This document shows, one piece after another, positions 43,014 through 50,510 of a DNA stretch of 64,000 nucleotides. Location: NCBI RefSeq assembly GCF_900104145.1, contig NZ_FNLB01000006.1:2926501-2990500 (forward strand). Reading direction: 5' to 3'. Origin of the DNA: Pseudovibrio sp. Tun.PSC04-5.I4. Its GTDB lineage: Bacteria; Pseudomonadota; Alphaproteobacteria; Rhizobiales; Stappiaceae. Position 1 is the first letter of the stretch. Each line of letters starts with the position of its first letter. The notes below the pieces were generated by a model. The model saw nothing but the letters and a program-made list of their open reading frames with translations, was not told the origin of the DNA and did not search any database. Position numbers and translations under genes: made by a program.

Positions 43014-44120
43014 GTGCTCTCAAGCCAGCACATGGTGTGGAGACCTACGAACGTGACGAGTATACTTCCATCTGTTCCGCTTGAAGATCTTGACCAGCGA
43101 TCTCGCGAGATCTTCCGCAGAATTGTAGAGAATTATCTGGATACCGGCGAGCCCTCGGGCTCCAGAACTCTCGCACGCGGTCTCACGATGTCGCTGTCTC
43201 CGGCCTCTATCCGCAATGTGATGGCAGATCTGGAACACCTCGGCCTGCTTTATTCGCCGCATACCAGTGCGGGGCGCTTACCAACACAATCCGGCCTCCG
43301 CCTTTTCGTTGATGGCTTTCTGGAGGTTGGCGATCTTTCTAAGGAAGAACGCGAAAACATTGCCGTACAGGTGAAAGCCAACGGAGACGGCAAGACAACC
43401 GAGCAAGTGCTGACAGAGGCCAGCCAGATGCTTTCCGGCCTTAGTCGCGGGGCAGGGGTTGTTCTTTCCCACAAGACGGATGCAGCGCTCCGGCACATAG
43501 AGTTTGTGCAGATCGAGCCGCTGAAAGCCCTTGTTGTTCTGGTGAGTGAGGATGGTTCTGTTGAGAACCGCGTGGTTGATCTTCCTCCCGGTTTGCCACC
43601 ATCAGCCCTGACAGAGGCTAGCAATTACCTCAATTCCATTATCCGCAACCGGACGCTGATTGAGGCTCAAACAGAGCTGATTCGACAGCGAAACGAGTTC
43701 CAGAACGAGTTGGATGTGCTCACCTCCAAGGTGGTGGATGCGGGCGTTGCTGTTTGGGGTGGAGACAACAGCAATCCGGGGACGTTGATTGTTCGAGGTC
43801 GCTCCAATCTGCTGGATGAGCTTGGGGCAAAAGAAGATTTAGAGCGTATTCGCTTGCTGTTTGATGACCTTGAAAACAAGAGCGAGTTAATCCGCTTGTT
43901 GGACCTTGCCAAAGATGGCGAAGGCGTACGTATTTTTATCGGGTCAGAAAACAAGCTGTTCTCGCTTTCTGGTTCCTCCTTGATCGTTTCCCCATACCGC
44001 GATAGTGAACAACGCGTTGTGGGCGTTCTTGGTGTGATTGGCCCAACCCGCCTCAACTATGCGCGTGTTATTCCCATGGTGGACTACACAGCCCGACTTG
44101 TAAGCCGCCTCATCGGCTAG
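43014..44120 (+). CDS. hrcA: Heat-inducible transcription repressor HrcA
   Basis: HrcA represses groE and related chaperone genes by binding CIRCE. The 368-residue product has the N-terminal winged helix (LDQRSREIFRRIVENYLDTGEPSGSRTLARG...SPASIRNVMADLEHLGLLYSPHTSAGRLPTQ), the middle GAF-like part and the ending GVIGPTRLNYARVIPMVDYTARLVSRLI. The frame opens just after a TGA at 43008, so the start is GTG 43014 or ATG 43032; the strong GGGAGG at 42991 is too far for either. No CIRCE is seen upstream. It diverges from rph, but grpE, its common downstream neighbour, is replaced by moeB. Confidence 0.94.
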   Translation: MLSSQHMVWRPTNVTSILPSVPLEDLDQRSREIFRRIVENYLDTGEPSGSRTLARGLTMSLSPASIRNVMADLEHLGLLYSPHTSAGRLPTQSGLRLFVDGFLEVGDLSKEERENIAVQVKANGDGKTTEQVLTEASQMLSGLSRGAGVVLSHKTDAALRHIEFVQIEPLKALVVLVSEDGSVENRVVDLPPGLPPSALTEASNYLNSIIRNRTLIEAQTELIRQRNEFQNELDVLTSKVVDAGVAVWGGDNSNPGTLIVRGRSNLLDELGAKEDLERIRLLFDDLENKSELIRLLDLAKDGEGVRIFIGSENKLFSLSGSSLIVSPYRDSEQRVVGVLGVIGPTRLNYARVIPMVDYTARLVSRLIG

Positions 44121-44136
44121 AATACTGGAGTTTTCC

Positions 44137-44946
44137 TTGCTTTCCCTCACATCTGCCGAACTGGAACGTTACGCTCGCCACATCGTTTTGCGGGATGTGG
44201 GAGGACCTGGACAACAAAAGCTGAAAGCGGCCCGCGTTTTGGTGATTGGCGCAGGCGGTCTTGGTGCGCCGGTGCTGCAATACCTGGCTGCTGCCGGCAT
44301 TGGCACACTCGGTATTGTTGATGATGATGTCGTGTCACTTTCCAATCTTCAGCGCCAAATCATTCACGACACAGAAAAATTGGGTGAACCCAAGGTTGCC
44401 AGTGCAGCTGAAGCGATCGCGCGGCTGAACCCGAATGTGCGCGTTGTTCCGCATCCAACACGAATTACCGGCCAGAATGCCATGGCGCTGATCAACGATT
44501 ACCATATCGTGGTTGATGGCTCCGACAATTTCGCAACCCGCTACCTCGTTTCGGATGCGTGTTTTTATGCAGGACGCCCGTTGGTAACAGCTGCTGTTGG
44601 GCAGTTTGACGGGTCCGTTACGCTCCTGAAACCATTTGTGCAGGACGAAGAAGGCACCTACATCAACCCAACCTATCGCTGCTTGTTCCCGAACCAACCG
44701 GAGGCTGGCTCTATTCCAACCTGCACGGAAGCTGGCGTTTTGGGCGCATTGACGGGGCTTGTTGGCACACTTCAAGCTTTGGAAGTGATCAAAGAAGTGG
44801 TTGGTTTTGGTGAGGGCTTGATTGGTCGCCTGCTGCTGGCTGACACGTTGAACATGCATTTCGAGACCATCAAATACAAACGCTCCCCAAGGAACCCACT
44901 CAATGGCGATAATCCCAAGATTTGGGCAGAAATGCTGGAGAGCTAA
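44137..44946 (+). CDS. moeB: Molybdopterin-synthase/thiamine adenylyltransferase MoeB/ThiF family
   Basis: An E1-like enzyme that adenylates the C-terminal glycine of a small sulfur carrier (MoaD or ThiS). The 269-residue product starts LTSAELERYARHIVL and has the ATP-binding GAGGLGAPVLQYLAAAG, the D-x-V-x-LSNLQRQ motif and the conserved cysteine in IPTCTEAGVLG. The two CxxC zinc pairs of E. coli MoeB are absent: the first position reads PTYRC and the C-terminal one RNPLNGDNP. Start TTG 44137 has GGAG six bases upstream. It begins 16 bp after hrcA and is probably cotranscribed. MoeB and ThiF cannot be separated with certainty. Confidence 0.9.
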   Translation: MLSLTSAELERYARHIVLRDVGGPGQQKLKAARVLVIGAGGLGAPVLQYLAAAGIGTLGIVDDDVVSLSNLQRQIIHDTEKLGEPKVASAAEAIARLNPNVRVVPHPTRITGQNAMALINDYHIVVDGSDNFATRYLVSDACFYAGRPLVTAAVGQFDGSVTLLKPFVQDEEGTYINPTYRCLFPNQPEAGSIPTCTEAGVLGALTGLVGTLQALEVIKEVVGFGEGLIGRLLLADTLNMHFETIKYKRSPRNPLNGDNPKIWAEMLES

Positions 44947-45035
44947 GACTTACTCGTTGCCAAAAGAACACGGCGGAGAATTGCTTCCCCGCCGTTCCGG
45001 CCCCTCCACCACAGTGGGACCTAGCCTCACCCGTT

Positions 45036-45071
45036 AAAGAGAGCATCGAGATGAGCGTGATACTCTCTTTT
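45036..45071 (-). terminator. Hairpin after the TonB receptor gene
   Basis: AAAGAGAG (45036-45043) pairs with CTCTCTTT (45063-45070). It is six bases after the receptor stop; on the minus strand TTT follows the stem. Another GC hairpin near 44966-44996 (CGGCGG/CCGCCG) closes hrcA-moeB. Confidence 0.5.
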
Positions 45072-45076
45072 GAGGT

Positions 45077-47125
45077 TTAGAACGTCTTTGCCAGACTGAG
45101 TTTGAACGCACGGCCTTTGCCCGTAATTCCACTCAGGTGTGATTTGTATTTCTGGTCAAAGATATTGGTAATGCTTCCGCGAATTTCCGTAGCAGCCAAG
45201 ATGCCATCCTCTGGCTTCCAGCTCAGCTGTACTTGATGAAGCGCGTAACCGGGCGTGCGATCATCTGCATCTTCCACCCTGTTCTGCGGCGCGTAAAAAT
45301 TTGCCCGCCAAGACATATCCAGATTGTACTCAGCAAACTTGTACCCTGCCTTCAGGAAGGCATTATCTGCAGCAACGCTGCTTAGGTGCGTCTTTGCTGT
45401 GAGGTTGTCTCCTCTGGTCAATGTTGCGCCCATAGAGCCGTACCAGTTGTTCGATGCGTACCCTGCTTCCAGCTCAACTCCCTTTAAACGAGCTTCATCA
45501 ATCGATGTCGTAATTGATTTGCCGGTAACGTGGTCGCGCGTGGTGTAGAGATAATCATCAATCCGGTTATAAAACACTGTTGTTTTCAAACGGATACGGT
45601 CATTAGCTTGCAGCACATCTGAAAAACTCAACGCAAATCCAGCTTCAATATTGTTGGATTTTTCCTTATCCAAATTCGTGAAGCCATCACCCGTGAATGC
45701 TTCATCAATTGTCGGCATACGCTCTGTATGCGCAACTGAGCCAAATATATTCAGCCAATCTGTAACCTTATAAAGCGCCGCCAGTTTTGGAGAGTAGGCT
45801 GTTTCACTCGCTTCACCAGTGGTTTTAACACCATTGCCCGGAGTTAGACGCGAGTAGTCGACACGCATGCCCGGAATCAATGTCAAGCGATCATCAAATA
45901 CGATCTCAGCCTGCCCAAATACACCAAGCATTTTAGATTCACCTTCAGGATGAGAAGGCGAACCCGGTGTCGTACTGCCATCAGCCTGTAAACGTGGGTT
46001 CAAGCGCTCTTGATACTGCCCCTCAATGCCATAAGTGAGGTAAGTTTCGATGCCCTCAGTCCCAGAAAATTCAGAGGTATTTTGCAGCTTACCCTGCCAA
46101 GTTGAATAGGTGTATTCCTGCTCGATACCAAAGAATGTTGCAGATTGATTTGTCAGCTCGCGATGCGTTTTCTTGAAGGAAATCTGCGCTTTGAGGTCCA
46201 ACAGGTCGTTCGTCGCAAAGCTGTTTTCGTAACCAAGCACAGCCTGTTGATCGACTGTCTTCTGATCTGCGGTGCCAAAATCCGAGCTTAGCGTTGTTCT
46301 GTCATACAAACCATCGCCCTCAGCATACAGGTGTTGATAGCTGGCCCAGAGAGACTGATCTCGATCTGCGCCAAAGGTGTAGCGCAATTTTCCAAAACCG
46401 GAGAGGGAGGTGAGGGCGGAGTTTTCCAGCTCAACGCCACCCGCAGCATCATAATCTCCTGCTCGGCGATAGTTGAAATTTGTGATGAACTCAAGATCGT
46501 CAGTAATCTTTGCCGCCGCTATGATGGAGCCTAGAACACCATTGCCATTGGAATCCCAAGTGGTTTTTGTTCGCACAGCAAGCTTGTCCTCTCCTATAAG
46601 GAAATCGCTTGCATCCTTCGTTGTCATGCTAACAACACCAGCCAGTGCACCGGCACCGTAAAGTGTAGAAGATGCAGGGCCCCGCAACACTTCGACCTCC
46701 TTAAACATTTCCGGTTCAAGGAAGAATGAGCCCGCCCGGTATTGCTCGTAGAATGCGTTGACCCCATCCACTTGAATGATTATGCGGTTTTCATCAGAAG
46801 ACAACGCGCCGCCAATACCGCGAATATTGAGTGACTGCCCCAAAATGCTATCCGCGTTGATGACAGATATTCCCGGAATATCATCCAGGATCTCACCAAT
46901 CGTAGAAGCTTGTTTTTGCTCAATCTCTTCCTGCCCAACGGAGGTCACAGCTTGAGGGGTATCGATCGCTACCTTTTCCTTGCCTGCGGTGACAATGATT
47001 TCGTCCAGCATGGTCGTGGGCGCTTCCTTGGTTGTTTCTTGGGCGGAAGCACCTACAGAAATTAGGGCGAGCGAAAGGGTCGTGCTGGCAAGGAGTGCCG
47101 CACGTTAAATACGCGGAGTTGACAT
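45077..47125 (-). pseudogene. TonB-dependent (heme-type) outer-membrane receptor with a stop at codon 7
   Basis: The open part (45077-47011) gives 644 residues with a plug domain (TonB-box-like DEIIVTA, ILDDIPGISV, VEVLRGPASSTLYG) and a beta-barrel ending TNIFDQKYKSHLSG...FKLSLAKTF, like heme or siderophore receptors. The true start is evidently the ATG at 47125, with GAGG five bases upstream. It opens a signal peptide MSTPRI-stop-RAALLASTTLSLALISVGASAQ that is interrupted by TAA at 47105-47107. No in-frame start lies between that stop and ATG 47011, which would lack export. Everything else is intact, so the lesion is recent, or a base error (CAA, AAA or GAA would restore it). Confidence 0.85.
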
Positions 47126-47188
47126 GATCGCCTCAGTCTTAAATTTTATGGGATTGGCTGGCTGAGACGCTTCTTGGCTAGCTTGTTA

Positions 47189-47204
47189 GATTGCATTTGC
47201 AATC
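47189..47204. promoter_or_regulatory. Palindrome in the TonB receptor leader
   Basis: GATTGCA-TT-TGCAATC, 7-bp arms, about 65 bases before the receptor ATG and close to the candidate iron-box promoter. It resembles the TGCA-type dyads bound by Fur/Mur proteins in alphaproteobacteria, but the match is loose. Confidence 0.4.
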
Positions 47205-47229
47205 ACTGTTTCTAACCGTGTTTTATAAT

Positions 47230-47248
47230 CTTGAGTGTAATAGTCAAG
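47230..47248. promoter_or_regulatory. RirA-type iron box upstream of the TonB receptor
   Basis: CTTGA-N9-TCAAG is a perfect dyad that fits the TGA-N9-TCA iron-responsive operator of RirA. A TATAAAA sequence lies next to it on the minus strand, so a bound repressor would block the receptor promoter. Confidence 0.5.
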
Positions 47249-47295
47249 TTTTAATTGAATAGTTTTGCGTGGTGACTATCTCACTAATCGATGAC

Positions 47296-47332
47296 ACAAA
47301 AACCCATCCCACAGCTAAGTAAATGGGAGGGC
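47296..47332 (-). terminator. Terminator after aqpZ
   Basis: On the minus strand CCCTCCCA pairs with TGGGATGGG (one bulge) and is followed by TTTTTGTG, about 30 bases after the aqpZ stop. Confidence 0.7.
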
Positions 47333-47360
47333 TTCTGTTTTGGAGCGATTATAACTGCTG

Positions 47361-48068
47361 CTAATCAGCCGTTTCTTCTCGTCCACAAGTCCCAGTAATC
47401 CAGCAGATTCCAGCACCTATGAGCGCTCCGACGATAGGTGCTACCCAAAACAGCCAGAGTTGTTCAATGGCCCAACCACCGCCCATCAACGCTGTTGCGG
47501 TTGACCTCGCTGGGTTTAACGACGCCCCTGAAATGGGGATGGCGATGATATGCATACAGGTTAGCATGAGGCCAATGGCGAGCGGAGCGAGAGCGGCAGG
47601 CGCTCTTTTTGAGGTTGCTCCAATGATCACAATTAGAAACAGTGCTGTGACTGTGATCTCCGTGATAGCGACGGCGATTTCTGAAAATCCGCCGTTGGAA
47701 TGCTCACCGTATCCATTGGATGCAAAACCGGGAGGATCGCCTGGGCCGTTGGCCAGAATAATCCAGAACACAAGGGCCGCAGTTGTACCGCCAACCACCT
47801 GTGCGATGATGTAGGGAATAACCCCCGAAGTCGGAAACCTTTTGGCTGCCCAGAGGCCGATAGTCACTGCTGGGTTGAAATGCGCTCCTGAGATATTGCC
47901 GAACGCATAAGCCATACAAACAACCGATAAACCGACAGCAAAGGCCACCCCTAACAACCCAGAACCGCCATACCACTCTACAGGTGCGTAAGACACCAAG
48001 GCGCCACCACAAACGGCAGAAACAAGAGCAAATGTGCCGACAAACTCGGCTCCAAGCTTCCTCAACAT
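47361..48068 (-). CDS. aqpZ: Aquaporin Z-like water channel
   Basis: A six-helix MIP-family channel of 235 residues. Both NPA loops are present (HFNPAVT about 65, LNPARS about 185), and the NGYGEHS loop and EQLWLFWVAPIVG segment match AqpZ. Compared with E. coli AqpZ, the aromatic/arginine filter keeps His173 and Arg188, but Phe43 becomes Val45 and Thr183 becomes Ala182, so the pore may be wider. AAGGAG precedes the ATG. It is monocistronic, followed by a terminator, and lies beside an AT-rich region. Water transport is the default; glycerol or small solutes are possible. Confidence 0.93.
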   Translation of the reverse strand: MLRKLGAEFVGTFALVSAVCGGALVSYAPVEWYGGSGLLGVAFAVGLSVVCMAYAFGNISGAHFNPAVTIGLWAAKRFPTSGVIPYIIAQVVGGTTAALVFWIILANGPGDPPGFASNGYGEHSNGGFSEIAVAITEITVTALFLIVIIGATSKRAPAALAPLAIGLMLTCMHIIAIPISGASLNPARSTATALMGGGWAIEQLWLFWVAPIVGALIGAGICWITGTCGREETAD

Positions 48069-48601
48069 AACACTTCTCCTTCAACTGATGTGAGGAGGTA
48101 TCACAGTATGTTTGCGGACAAGCTTTTGGAGAGACCGCAAATCTAACATATGCATTAAGCATGGCGATCTTGGTGTGAACGACACTTACCCAGCCCACCC
48201 GATTGAGTGCAGACATGGTAATCCCCCTGAGTGGGCGGTTACACTAATTTATCTTGAGTTTTTGCGTCATCTTTTACCCATTCAACAACCACAATCAGAG
48301 ATTTAGGTAAAAAACATGAAGGCTGTACAGGCACATCAACGCCAAACCACAACGTCGATGGCGGTATTCAATGCCCCTCAAGCAAATGTTATGAATAGAA
48401 AAGTTGTGAGTATGAGGAACTGGCTAAAATCCGCTCCTACTAATCTATAAGAAATTAGTAGGGCCACATATATCTCAATCTAAGATTGTGTATAAATTTC
48501 ATGCAGCAGGCGTTTTAAGCCAGCAAAGGAACATAAAGCTGCTCTAAATGGATGCAATAAAAATCGCACTTTTCTAGCTCCTCTTCATTTCAGTCAAAAA
48601 A
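48069..48601. other. Gene-free AT-rich stretch upstream of aqpZ and downstream of the sulfatase-fold gene
   Basis: These 530 bp hold the aqpZ promoter region and otherwise no supported gene. Short open frames (for example 48112-48306) have no ribosome site or family similarity. Composition is AT-rich like the neighbouring sulfatase-fold gene, which suggests one inserted segment. Confidence 0.45.
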
Positions 48602-50278
48602 TCAGAACAAATTGATTGCACCAGATTTCCGCAAAATTCTGTGTAACTTATAAGCCGCATCCCCTTGGTCACACTTCCAGTACCGGCCTTTACACCGCAA
48701 CATCATCTCACGTCTGTATGCATATATAGGGCTCGGTTCAAACCCAATACTTTTCAGCAATGCATCTCCGAGAAATGGGATATCCACGATATCATCGGTG
48801 AGCCTGTATAAGGATTTGGGAGTGTTAACACCATCGATGCGATAGTAAGTTGTTACCAATGCATGATCCATATTAGGAGGTACACGAACTACGCCTTCAG
48901 TGCTAAAATATGATTTAGTAAAATATGGCTGATGGTCACCAAAATCTAATATAACGACCGGCTTGCCTTGGCTACGTGATAAATTTACCTTGAACTCAGC
49001 AAATTGTTTATTTGAAGTCGCAACCCTCAGAGCATATTCTTTTTCAATACCAGCAATTGGAATATCAGAATTATTGAGCATAAGATCAACATTCAATAAT
49101 TCTTCGCTGCGATCCCTATCATTGTAGGGAGCATGAGTAGAAACCGTATCAAGGAAGATGAAAATCGGTTGATCTTGATTTCTCTCAGCCAGCACTGATG
49201 TTACGAATTCATAAATTTCTTCGTCAGCGACCTCTACTCCGTATTTTGATCGCAATTCGTCAATATCAACAACACGGTCTATACCAAGCGTTTTATGTAA
49301 TGCATCCGATTTTGCGAACCCGTTTTTACCTGTTGTGATAACAAGCGTTTCGTATCCACAGTTCTTCAATTCACTAACAAATGTTGTTGTCAGGCGCCCA
49401 TCCGAGAGAACGTTTGCGAGTGTTTGAAAATCGCCAAACCCGTAAGTCGACACCCCTGTTAGCATGCTGAACATCGCTAACCACGTTCCTCCGCCATGAC
49501 TTTCCACTCGCAGTCGGCGAACCCTACCATCAAGAGCAGCGAAATCAACATTCTTTACTCCGCCAATTGCAGTCTGGGGAAAATCACCAAGAATGTAGGT
49601 AGATTCCCTCAGAACCGACACCAGATTAGGTTGATATTCAGATTTACAAACTGAGGCAGTGCTTAAAGTTGGTATGTCGGCTTCAGAGTAAGTTGCATTT
49701 CCGTAATCAAAAATAGTCCCCCGCGCGATAGCATCGGCCGCATCCAACATCGAAAATGCCAAGGATGAGACATGGAAGCGATCTCTAAAGAAGAGCATCG
49801 ATGGACGCCCTTTATTATGAAGATTGTTCTGGTAGGAAACGAACCAACTAAATACCCCCCCGATGAGAAGGCAACCGATCAAAGCGACATAAGGTGTTGA
49901 ACGCTTTTCCAGCTTCCAAAGCCAAACACAAGGAATAAGAAAAATTAGAAATACAACGAATACCGCCGCCATCATTGTTGGAAATTGCTGAAACCCATAG
50001 AATAGAGATTCAGTGTTAATATGGAGCCATAAGTCAATTACATGGAGCGTTTGACCAGTAATTCCAAACTTGAATATAGAAGAAATGTATATACCAAGAA
50101 TTGTTACCAACGCTAAGTAAGCCGACAGTGCGTATCTTCCTAAAGCGATAACGTAGATAAACAGCAAAGATAAGTATAACAATATGGAAGCTATATTTGG
50201 TATTGTCTGATTTTCAGTTAGAACCAAGAATAGTATAGCTAATATTACAATAGTAAAAACGGAAGTATATTTTTTCAT
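48602..50278 (-). CDS. LTA synthase/phosphoethanolamine transferase-like membrane sulfatase-fold protein
   Basis: A 558-residue inner-membrane protein. The first 150 residues carry about five membrane segments. A periplasmic alkaline-phosphatase-superfamily domain follows: NLVSVLRESTYI (metal-ligand acid region), HGGGTWLAMFSMLTGVS (likely catalytic threonine), FLDTVSTHAPYND and FGDHQPYF (metal histidines). This set matches the LtaS/OpgB-type transferases, which move glycerol phosphate or phosphoethanolamine to glycans or lipids. There is no ribosome site close to the ATG. Base composition is much more AT-rich than the flanking genes and it sits between two long gaps, which suggests horizontal gain. 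The substrate is unknown. Confidence 0.8.
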   Translation of the reverse strand: MKKYTSVFTIVILAILFLVLTENQTIPNIASILLYLSLLFIYVIALGRYALSAYLALVTILGIYISSIFKFGITGQTLHVIDLWLHINTESLFYGFQQFPTMMAAVFVVFLIFLIPCVWLWKLEKRSTPYVALIGCLLIGGVFSWFVSYQNNLHNKGRPSMLFFRDRFHVSSLAFSMLDAADAIARGTIFDYGNATYSEADIPTLSTASVCKSEYQPNLVSVLRESTYILGDFPQTAIGGVKNVDFAALDGRVRRLRVESHGGGTWLAMFSMLTGVSTYGFGDFQTLANVLSDGRLTTTFVSELKNCGYETLVITTGKNGFAKSDALHKTLGIDRVVDIDELRSKYGVEVADEEIYEFVTSVLAERNQDQPIFIFLDTVSTHAPYNDRDRSEELLNVDLMLNNSDIPIAGIEKEYALRVATSNKQFAEFKVNLSRSQGKPVVILDFGDHQPYFTKSYFSTEGVVRVPPNMDHALVTTYYRIDGVNTPKSLYRLTDDIVDIPFLGDALLKSIGFEPSPIYAYRREMMLRCKGRYWKCDQGDAAYKLHRILRKSGAINLF

Positions 50279-50450
50279 TTTATTACAATTTTTACTTTTC
50301 CAAATGGCATTTCAGATACGGAAACAAACCAATTAGTACAGATTCCACGCCAAGAACTCGTGCGTACTACCTTTTGATAATACTGGGGCGATTATTCCAA
50401 TAGTGTAAAATGTGTTTCGCTTGCAAGAGAAATGCAACTTGCCTTGAGAT

Positions 50451-50478
50451 AGCCAGCCACAGAGATCTGAGGCTGGCT
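50451..50478 (-). terminator. Hairpin after polA
   Basis: AGCCAGCC and GGCTGGCT form a perfect 8-bp stem with a 12-base loop, 33 bases after the polA stop. No T run follows on the minus strand (ATCTCAAGG), so it is a weak or Rho-assisted stop. The 230-bp gap around it has no gene. Confidence 0.5.
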
Positions 50479-50510
50479 TTAATGTGTTTCAAATTACCCA
50501 ACAAGAAGCA

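Noticed and set aside
47704..48216. 170-codon minus-strand frame overlapping aqpZ
   Set aside because: It is out of frame with a well-conserved aquaporin and lacks features of its own.
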